Below are positions 1 to 8,303 of a stretch of 8,303 nucleotides of DNA, in pieces. Position 1 is the first letter of the stretch. The number at the start of each line of letters is the position of its first letter. The stretch is from assembly GCA_964475685.1 (NCBI GenBank), contig CAYYXP010000066.1, positions 1 to 8,303 of the forward strand. The letters are read 5' to 3'. Made by a program: the position numbers and the translations under genes. Under the pieces are notes generated by a model. It was not told the DNA's origin, did not search any database, and was given only the letters and a program-made list of their open reading frames with translations. Source of the stretch: CAVVWJ01 sp964475685 (GTDB taxonomy: Bacteria > Gemmatimonadota > Gemmatimonadetes > Gemmatimonadales > GWC2-71-9).

Positions 1-1
1 G

Positions 2-103
2 GCGCAGCGGGAGCTGGACTGGACGGGGTACGGGGAGGAGATGCGGCGGCTGGGCGAGCTGCTGGAGCGGCTCGAGCCGAAACGATCGCAGGGGCAGCCC
101 TAG
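2..103 (+). CDS. 3' end of a + strand gene, possibly UPF0182 family (partial)
   Basis: The window opens inside a reading frame that closes with TAG at 101-103, leaving the last 33 residues. The visible tail contains ELDWTGYGEEMRRLGELLERLE, split here as ELDWTGYGEEM then RRLGELLERLE: an acidic D-W-x-x-Y-G element followed by a short amphipathic helix and a basic, disordered end. The D-W-x-x-Y-G-E plus leucine-heptad ending recalls the C-terminus of UPF0182 (COG1615) large membrane proteins, where the last helix has a similar pattern. This identification is from memory of the family and rests on very few residues, so it could be another protein. It converges with queF, the stops lying about 142 bases apart. 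Confidence 0.5.
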   Translation, partial: AQRELDWTGYGEEMRRLGELLERLEPKRSQGQP

Positions 104-180
104 GCGACGTCCACTCGGTTTGGAGCATCGGCCCGCGCGGGCTTCACTGCTGTCGTCGGGGCGGAGACGTCACACCCCTC

Positions 181-195
181 GCCTGCGCTGCAGGC
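181..195. repeat. 6-bp perfect hairpin between convergent genes
   Basis: GCCTGC and GCAGGC form a perfect 6-bp stem around a 3-base loop (GCT). It lies between the stop codons of the + strand gene ending at 103 and queF ending at 246. There is no T tract on either side, so it is not a canonical intrinsic terminator. It may stabilise 3' ends or mark a shared termination zone. A smaller palindrome, GCCCGCGCGGGC at 131-142, and a CAGGC/GCCTG stem at 219-236 are in the same gap. Such stems are easy to find by chance in GC-rich DNA. Confidence 0.25.
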
Positions 196-245
196 CGCCG
201 TCGGCATCCAGCTTCACCCAGGCATCACCCGGCCTGACGCGCGGC

Positions 246-638
246 TCACGCCCCCGCGGGCAACCTCACCGTACAGGTTGTGTCGAACCCGCCCCGGGTA
301 TTGTAGATCGTCGTCACCTCCAGCCGCTGCGGGTGGAGCACCTGGTACAGGTCCTCGGCGATCCGCGCCGTCGCGTGCTCCTGGAAGATCCCGACGCTCC
401 GGTAGCTCGTCACGTAGTACTTGAGGCTCCTGAGCTCGATGCACCGGTCGGAAGGGAGGTACGAGATCCGGAGGGTCGCGAAGTCGGGGAGGCCGCTGTA
501 GGGGCACACGGGGCTGAATTCCCGGGTCTCGGTCACGATGTCCTGGTCCGGGCCGGCGTAGGGGAATGTTTCCAGGACGGCGACGTCGATCGCCTCCGGG
601 CCGGTGAAGGGGAGAGTCCTGCCTTCGGCGATCGCCAT
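246..638 (-). CDS. queF: NADPH-dependent 7-cyano-7-deazaguanine (preQ0) reductase, type I QueF
   Basis: This 130-residue cytoplasmic enzyme should reduce the nitrile of preQ0 to the amine of preQ1 using two NADPH, a late step in making queuosine for tRNA wobble position 34. Seen directly: the active-site block FSPVCPYSGLPDF (residues 41-53) with the nucleophilic Cys45, which forms the thioimide in this family, and the conserved Asp52; the QueF signature ELRSLKYY (68-75), equivalent to E-S-K-S-L-K-x-Y; and Glu87 in IFQEHA, matching the substrate-binding Glu97 of the Bacillus subtilis enzyme. The length fits the short unimodular type I subfamily (about 130-165 residues), which forms tunnel-fold multimers. 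The ATG at 636-638 has no clear Shine-Dalgarno sequence but lies 30 bases after the dehydrogenase stop, so it is probably expressed from the upstream unit. No other queuosine genes (queC, D, E) are in the window. Confidence 0.95.
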   Translation of the reverse strand: MAIAEGRTLPFTGPEAIDVAVLETFPYAGPDQDIVTETREFSPVCPYSGLPDFATLRISYLPSDRCIELRSLKYYVTSYRSVGIFQEHATARIAEDLYQVLHPQRLEVTTIYNTRGGFDTTCTVRLPAGA

Positions 639-668
639 GGGTCGCTCGTCGCTCGGGGAAAGTGGAAT

Positions 669-2549
669 CTAGCCGACTTCAGGAGCCGGCGTGTCGTAGC
701 GCACCATTCCCTGCTCGAGCCACGAGTGCTTGCCCTCCAGCACCTGCTGCGCCGCCTGGTAGGTGGCGATATCGTCGTTGTCGAAGACGGCGGCGAAGCG
801 CTCCGCGACCCGCCGGCGGGCGTGGCGGCTGAAGAGGTCGGCGAGCTCGACCGGCCCCCGGTTCGCCGGATCCTCTCCCACCATCGCCTGGGCCCGGCTG
901 CACGCCGCGGAGATCGCCAGCACCTCCGCGCCGATCTCCACCAGGCGGCCCAGCACCGCCTGGCGCTTCTCCAGCCCGGGCCCGAAGCGGACCATGCAGT
1001 GAAAGAGCGTCCGGGCGAGCTTCCGGCTGCTGCGGTCCACGAAGCGCACGTGGGACGCCAGGGGGCCGAGCTCGCCGTAGCCGAAGCGGCCGCGGAGCCC
1101 GAGCCAGAGCCGGGGATACCAGGCGGCGTAGAAGAGTCCCGCCTTGAACAGGGCGCGGGCCTTCGCGCCCGCCGGCGTCTTCGGGTCGATCAGCGCCCCC
1201 GCCACCTTGAGGTGCGTGTCCACCGCCTCGCGGGCGATGAAGAGCCGCATGATTTCGCTCGACCCCTCGAAGATCAGGTTGATCCGGAAGTCGCGCATCA
1301 TCCGCTCGACGGGGTCGGGCCGCTCGCCCCGGCTCCGGAGGCTGTCCGCGGTCTCGTAGCCCCGGCCGCCCTTGATCTGCAGGGTGTCGTCCACCATCCG
1401 CCATCCCATTTCGGTGTTCCACATCTTGGCCATCGCCGCTTCGAGGCGGATGTCCGTCCCGCCGCGATCGGCCATCAGCGACGCGAGGTCCGCCACCGCT
1501 TCCATCGCGAACAGGTCCGCCGCCATCCGGCCGATCTTCTGAGCGATCGCGTCGTGCTTCCCCACCGCCTGGCCCCACTGCACCCGCTCGGCTGCCCAGC
1601 GCCGCGAGATCTCGAGGCAGCGCTTCCCTCCGGCCACGGCCGAGGCAGGCAGGGTGAGCCGCCCGGTGTTCAGGGTGATGAGGGCGAGCTTGAGGCCCTT
1701 TCCCTCGCCCCAGAGCACGTTGTCCACCGGGACCTTCACGTCGGTGAAGCGAATGAGGCCGTTCTCGATCGCCTTGAGCCCCAGGAAGTGGAGGCGCTGC
1801 ACCACCTCGACGCCCGGCCAGCTGTTCTCGACGATGAACGCCGTGATCTTCCTGGGGCCGGTGCGCGCCATGACCACCATCAGTTCGGCGATGGTGCCGT
1901 TGGTGCACCAGAGCTTCTCGCCGTTGAGGATGTAGTGCGTGCCGTCGGCGGAGAGCACCGCGGTGGTGCTCATCCCGGCGGGGTCGGAGCCGACGTTCGA
2001 TTCGGTGAGGGCGAAGGCGCTCACCGCGCCCTTCGCGAGCCGGGGGAGATAGCGCTGCTTCTGCTCCGGCGTCCCGAAGAGCTTGAGCGGAGTGGGAACG
2101 CCGATGGATTGCGCGGCGGAGAGGAGTGCCGTGAGGTTCCCGTCCACGCTGGTCACCAGGCCGATGGCATGGGTGTACGCTGTCTGGCTGAGGCCAAGGC
2201 CGCCGTACTCCTTCGGAATCTTGATGCCGAAGGCCCCGATCTCGCGGAGGCCGTCGATCACCGACGGGGGGATCTTTCCTTCCCGATCGATCCGGTCGCT
2301 GTCCACCTTCTCGCGGAGGAAACGTTCGAGCCGCTCCATGAACGGCCTGGCCTCCTCGATCTCCGAGGGGTCCATGCGGGGGAAGGGATGGACCAAGCCG
2401 AAGCGGAACGTCCCGTCGAACATCTGGCGCACGAAGCTCGGCGCTGCCCAGTCCTTCTCACGGGCCGCTTCCGCAACTTCCCGGGCCTCCTTCTCGGTGG
2501 CCAGCGGGGTGTGCGGGGGCGTGGCGGGGTGGGCGAGGAGATCAGTCAT
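669..2549 (-). CDS. Acyl-CoA dehydrogenase, long VLCAD-like form with C-terminal extension
   Basis: This 626-residue FAD flavoenzyme should introduce the alpha-beta double bond into acyl-CoA, the first step of beta-oxidation, passing electrons to an electron-transfer flavoprotein. Seen directly: an N-terminal helical domain (about 60-175); the beta-domain FAD/substrate motif ALTESNVGSDPAG (180-192) with EKLWCTNG (211-218); the C-terminal helical domain with GGRGYE (394-399) and RDFRINLIFEGSSEIMR, in which Glu428 of FEGSSE is the expected catalytic base. A further 180 or so residues follow, as in VLCAD/ACAD9-like enzymes, whereas short-chain types stop near 380-400. The extension suggests long-chain substrates, but this is inference. 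I chose the ATG at 2549 because it overlaps the tetR stop (ATGACTGA, 8 shared bases), implying translational coupling; an in-frame GTG at 2603 would add 18 low-complexity residues inside tetR. Chain-length specificity cannot be read from sequence alone. Confidence 0.93.
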   Translation of the reverse strand: MTDLLAHPATPPHTPLATEKEAREVAEAAREKDWAAPSFVRQMFDGTFRFGLVHPFPRMDPSEIEEARPFMERLERFLREKVDSDRIDREGKIPPSVIDGLREIGAFGIKIPKEYGGLGLSQTAYTHAIGLVTSVDGNLTALLSAAQSIGVPTPLKLFGTPEQKQRYLPRLAKGAVSAFALTESNVGSDPAGMSTTAVLSADGTHYILNGEKLWCTNGTIAELMVVMARTGPRKITAFIVENSWPGVEVVQRLHFLGLKAIENGLIRFTDVKVPVDNVLWGEGKGLKLALITLNTGRLTLPASAVAGGKRCLEISRRWAAERVQWGQAVGKHDAIAQKIGRMAADLFAMEAVADLASLMADRGGTDIRLEAAMAKMWNTEMGWRMVDDTLQIKGGRGYETADSLRSRGERPDPVERMMRDFRINLIFEGSSEIMRLFIAREAVDTHLKVAGALIDPKTPAGAKARALFKAGLFYAAWYPRLWLGLRGRFGYGELGPLASHVRFVDRSSRKLARTLFHCMVRFGPGLEKRQAVLGRLVEIGAEVLAISAACSRAQAMVGEDPANRGPVELADLFSRHARRRVAERFAAVFDNDDIATYQAAQQVLEGKHSWLEQGMVRYDTPAPEVG

Positions 2550-3216
2550 GGCTCGCACCGGTGGTGAGAGGTCGGGTAGTGGAGGCGCCGAGTCCGCGCA
2601 CACCGTGGACCACCAGGTCCACGACGTGGCGCTTGCGGCGCTCGAAGTCCCCGGAGTGGTCGAAGGCGACGCCGACCGCCGGGGCGACGGTGCGGGAGTG
2701 GACGAGAGGGAACCAGCAGAGCGCGATCACACTGAGCAGAAGTTGCGCGGCGTCGCCCGAGGGGGCGTCGTCGAGACCCAGCTCGGCACTGATCGCGTCG
2801 AGGGCTTCCTGGCCGGCGGAGACGTGGGCACCGAGGTCGAGGAGCCCGTTGCCGCTCAAGGCCTCGCGCTCGATGAGCCGGACGAAATTGGGGCGCGCGG
2901 CGAGGAAGTCGAAGTAGTCGGAGACCGCGCCGGCGAGGATATCGTCGCCGTTGCGGCTGCTCGAGAGGGCGCGGGCCCGGCCGGCACGGACGGCGTCGCG
3001 CACTTCGGCAAAGCTGCGTTCCAGCACCGCCTGGTACAACTCGGCCTTGGAGCCGAAGAAGTAGCCGGGAGTGGCGCGGGACACGCCTGCGGCCGCGCCG
3101 ACCGCACTGAGGCTCGTGGCCTCGAAGCCCTGCTCGGCGAACAGGCGTTCGGCCGCATCGAGGATCGCGGTCCGGGAGCGGGCGGGGTTGCGTTCTCTTT
3201 CCACGCGCTGGGCCAT
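2542..3216 (-). CDS. TetR/AcrR-family transcriptional regulator, probably of the adjacent acyl-CoA dehydrogenase
   Basis: This 224-residue regulator has a typical TetR N-terminal DNA-binding domain: SRTAILDAAERLFAEQGF (14-31) forms helix 1, and TSLSAVGAAAGVSRATPGYFF (35-55, written in pieces as TSLSAVGAAAG and VSRATPGYFF) forms the helix-turn-helix with the family's G-x-x-x-x-Y-F-F ending, followed by SKAELYQAVLE. The remaining helical domain (about 70-224) is divergent, as is normal for the ligand-binding part. Co-direction and stop/start overlap with the dehydrogenase suggest it controls that gene, perhaps responding to an acyl-CoA as FadR/PsrA-type TetR proteins do; the ligand is a guess. 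The start at ATG 3214-3216 is preferred because a perfect inverted repeat at 3244-3259 lies just upstream; a TTG at 3292-3294 would give 26 extra residues and run through that repeat. There is no clear Shine-Dalgarno sequence. Confidence 0.9.
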   Translation of the reverse strand: MAQRVERERNPARSRTAILDAAERLFAEQGFEATSLSAVGAAAGVSRATPGYFFGSKAELYQAVLERSFAEVRDAVRAGRARALSSSRNGDDILAGAVSDYFDFLAARPNFVRLIEREALSGNGLLDLGAHVSAGQEALDAISAELGLDDAPSGDAAQLLLSVIALCWFPLVHSRTVAPAVGVAFDHSGDFERRKRHVVDLVVHGVRGLGASTTRPLTTGASHD

Positions 3217-3243
3217 GGGGGTTGGCTCGTGGCTCGACACTTG

Positions 3244-3259
3244 CTTGCTGTCCAGCAAG
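3244..3259. promoter_or_regulatory. Candidate TetR operator, perfect 7+7 inverted repeat
   Basis: CTTGCTG-TC-CAGCAAG is a perfect inverted repeat with a 2-base centre, lying 28 bases upstream of the tetR ATG. The size and symmetry suit a TetR dimer, and the site abuts a possible -10 element (3258-3263), so binding would block transcription of the tetR-dehydrogenase-queF unit. A partial resemblance (the shared TGTCCA core) occurs at 3288-3293. The role is inferred from position and symmetry only. Confidence 0.55.
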
Positions 3260-3286
3260 TCTAAGAATCTTGGCCAACCCGCGCAA
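3258..3286 (-). promoter_or_regulatory. Weak candidate promoter for the tetR-acyl-CoA dehydrogenase-queF unit
   Basis: On the minus strand, TTGCGC (3286-3281) and TAGACT (3263-3258) are separated by 17 bases. They match the sigma-70 consensus at 3 of 6 and 4 of 6 positions. The -10 overlaps the candidate operator, and the predicted start near 3251 would give a leader of about 35 bases before the tetR ATG. No intrinsic terminator is visible after gltB (3217-3309), so read-through from gltB is an alternative. Confidence 0.3.
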
Positions 3287-3309
3287 GTGTCCAAGGCTGC
3301 GGGGGACCC

Positions 3310-7950
<4,641 letters not shown>

Positions 7951-7954
7951 GGTA

Positions 7955-7960
7955 CCTCCT
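7955..7960 (-). promoter_or_regulatory. Strong ribosome binding site of gltB
   Basis: The minus strand reads AGGAGG, then TACC, then ATG. This is the only consensus Shine-Dalgarno sequence seen in front of a gene here and it fixes the gltB start at 7950. Confidence 0.85.
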
Positions 7961-7995
7961 GCGGGGTGAGACCCCGCCGGCCGGAGAGGCCGGCG
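7961..7995 (-). promoter_or_regulatory. Two overlapping stable hairpins directly upstream of the gltB ribosome site
   Basis: In the gltB leader RNA, CGCCGGCC (7995-7988) pairs perfectly with GGCCGGCG (7982-7975) around a 5-base loop. Next, GCGGGGT (7977-7971) pairs perfectly with ACCCCGC (7967-7961) around a CTC loop. The two stems share three bases (7975-7977), so they cannot both form completely. The second stem ends exactly where AGGAGG begins. They may protect the transcript downstream of the attenuator or tune translation initiation. No regulatory role is proven by the sequence. Confidence 0.5.
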
Positions 7996-8003
7996 CAGGG
8001 CAT

Positions 8004-8036
8004 AAAAAAAGGCCCGCTCCACGTCGGGAGCAGGCC
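8004..8036 (-). terminator. Intrinsic terminator in the gltB leader (attenuator stem 3:4)
   Basis: Minus strand: GGCCTGCTCC (8036-8027), a 6-base loop, GGAGCGGGCC (8020-8011), then seven T (8010-8004). The stem is 10 bp with one G-U pair. It lies between the leader peptide and the gltB ribosome site, about 53 bases before the gltB ATG, so it would stop transcription before the gene unless disrupted. Confidence 0.88.
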
Positions 8037-8073
8037 GGGAGTGCACGTTCGCGCTCGTTTACCCGGCTGCTCC
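8027..8073 (-). promoter_or_regulatory. Antiterminator pairing (stem 2:3) competing with the gltB terminator
   Basis: GGAGCAGCCGGG (8073-8062) is complementary to CCCGGCCTGCTCC (8039-8027): 12 bp with a single bulged base. The second segment includes the whole ascending arm of the terminator, so the two structures exclude each other. The first segment is the last four sense codons of the leader peptide, immediately before its TAA. A third, competing stem, GCTCC/GGAGC with loop GCT (8081-8069), can take the same segment (stem 1:2). This arrangement is the classical 1:2, 2:3, 3:4 layout of amino acid operon attenuators. Folding energies were not computed. Confidence 0.72.
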
Positions 8074-8130
8074 AGCGGAGCGGACGAGATTGACAAGAAT
8101 GGTAACCTTGGCCACGCGCGCGTCGTTCAT
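8059..8130 (-). CDS. Leader peptide of gltB attenuator, 23 residues, Val/Leu/Ile rich
   Basis: A short frame runs from ATG (8130-8128) to TAA (8061-8059). Residues 1-8 are MNDARVAK and 9-16 are VTILVNLV, in which six of eight are branched-chain amino acids; it ends RSAGAAG. There is no Shine-Dalgarno sequence, but the promoter predicts transcription starting at or next to the A of the ATG, consistent with leaderless translation. Its final codons form the antiterminator arm, so a ribosome stalled in codons 9-15 (Val, Leu or Ile starvation) would leave that arm free and favour gltB expression, while one reaching the stop would cover it and allow termination. The coding status is inferred from this geometry rather than homology. 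Confidence 0.65.
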   Translation of the reverse strand: MNDARVAKVTILVNLVRSAGAAG

Positions 8131-8136
8131 GCGTGA

Positions 8137-8165
8137 ATTATTATGCAAGGCGGTGAATCCGTCAA
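8137..8165 (-). promoter_or_regulatory. gltB promoter
   Basis: Minus strand TTGACG (8165-8160), a 17-base spacer, then AATAAT (8142-8137): each hexamer matches the sigma-70 consensus at 5 of 6 positions with ideal spacing. The expected start point, seven bases beyond the -10, falls on 8130, the A of the leader peptide ATG. The A/T-rich stretch stands out sharply from the GC-rich surroundings. Confidence 0.75.
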
Positions 8166-8171
8166 GGTGGC

Positions 8172-8198
8172 CCGGCCTCTTGACAGACCAGAGGCCGG
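8172..8198. repeat. Perfect 9+9 inverted repeat between divergent promoters
   Basis: CCGGCCTCT (8172-8180) and AGAGGCCGG (8190-8198) are perfect complements around a 9-base spacer. The spacer contains most of the TTGACA -35 of the rightward promoter, and the left arm ends six bases from the -35 of the gltB promoter. No T tract follows on either strand, so it is not a terminator. It is a candidate binding site for a dimeric regulator that could act on both transcription units. Confidence 0.5.
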
Positions 8199-8208
8199 TC
8201 GGTAGGCT
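8180..8208 (+). promoter_or_regulatory. Candidate promoter of the divergent rightward gene
   Basis: TTGACA (8180-8185), a perfect consensus -35, is followed after 17 bases by TAGGCT (8203-8208), a 3 of 6 match to the -10. The expected start point near 8215 coincides with the ATG of the rightward frame, again a leaderless arrangement. The weak -10 keeps confidence moderate. Confidence 0.5.
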
Positions 8209-8214
8209 CCCCAG

Positions 8215-8303
8215 ATGCCCGGCACCCTCGCGCTCGTCCTCGTCCTTCTCAGCCTCCTGCTCCCCCTCCTTGGTGAGCCAGGACCGCGGCGTGCCGAATC
8301 GAG
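8215..8303 (+). CDS. 5' end of a divergent gene, leucine-rich hydrophobic N-terminus (partial)
   Basis: The frame opens with ATG at 8215 and stays open to the window end (29 codons). After MPGT comes a hydrophobic stretch, LALVLVLLSLLLPLL (residues 5-19), then GEPGPRRAES. This looks like a signal peptide or a first membrane segment, though it lacks the usual positive charge before the hydrophobic core. No Shine-Dalgarno sequence precedes the ATG; the promoter spacing suggests a leaderless start. No family can be named from so little. Because ten of the fifteen residues in the core are Leu, a leucine-type leader peptide is an alternative, but no stop codon appears within the window. Confidence 0.5.
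   Translation, partial: MPGTLALVLVLLSLLLPLLGEPGPRRAES

Noticed and set aside
131..142. Palindrome GCCCGCGCGGGC as an intrinsic terminator
   Set aside because: The palindrome has a short stem with no T tract on either strand and is common by chance in GC-rich sequence.
120..2567. Open frame of 815 codons on the + strand opposite queF and the acyl-CoA dehydrogenase
   Set aside because: It runs antisense to two genes with clear family motifs, shows the Arg/Pro/His/Gly/Ala-rich composition of a GC-skewed shadow frame, and has no recognisable domain.
2550..2603. N-terminal extension of the acyl-CoA dehydrogenase from GTG 2601-2603
   Set aside because: It adds proline-rich residues inside tetR; the ATG overlapping the tetR stop is the usual coupled arrangement.
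3217..3294. N-terminal extension of the TetR regulator from TTG 3292-3294
   Set aside because: The extra 26 residues precede the normal TetR helix 1 and would run across the inverted repeat that looks like an operator.
7951..8046. N-terminal extension of gltB from GTG 8044-8046
   Set aside because: The extension would translate through the terminator hairpin, its T tract and the Shine-Dalgarno sequence; the ATG at 7950 with AGGAGG gives a 36-residue propeptide before the catalytic Cys, matching known family members.

Overview
This window is high-GC bacterial DNA, with strong G/C preference at third codon positions and very long open frames on the non-coding strand. The protein styles (a VLCAD-like acyl-CoA dehydrogenase with a C-terminal extension, a short type I QueF, and a glutamate synthase large subunit with a 36-residue propeptide) and the mix of leaderless-looking starts with one strong Shine-Dalgarno start would fit Gemmatimonadota, Acidobacteriota or a similar environmental lineage. 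That placement is inference. No mobile element, CRISPR, tRNA or rRNA was seen.

Layout. On the left edge, the last 33 codons of a + strand gene (tentatively a UPF0182-family protein) end at 103 and converge with a minus-strand series. In its transcription order, right to left, the series is gltB (7950-3310), a TetR-family regulator (3216-2542), an acyl-CoA dehydrogenase (2549-669) and queF (638-246). The tetR stop overlaps the dehydrogenase start by 8 bases, and queF follows after 30 bases, so these three look co-transcribed. A 93-base gap between gltB and tetR carries a perfect 7+7 inverted repeat, a likely autoregulatory operator. At the right edge, a divergent + strand gene starts at 8215 and runs off the window with a leucine-rich N-terminus.

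The most interesting part is the gltB leader (about 7951-8130). It reads as a complete ribosome-mediated attenuator. A good promoter is placed so that transcription should begin on the ATG of a 23-codon leader peptide that is dense in Val, Leu and Ile. The last four codons of that peptide form one arm of an antiterminator. The competing arm belongs to a 10-bp hairpin followed by seven U residues, a textbook intrinsic terminator. Two further stable hairpins precede an AGGAGG ribosome site. Control of glutamate synthase by a branched-chain-type leader peptide is, as far as I know, unusual.

How the genes work together. GltB with a GltD partner would supply glutamate, the amino donor for branched-chain amino acid synthesis, which could explain a Val/Leu/Ile-sensing leader. 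No gltD is present here, and the short FMN-domain loop argues against the ferredoxin type, so a partner must be encoded elsewhere. The TetR and dehydrogenase pair looks like a locally regulated fatty-acid beta-oxidation unit. QueF (queuosine precursor synthesis) seems to be a passenger at its end.
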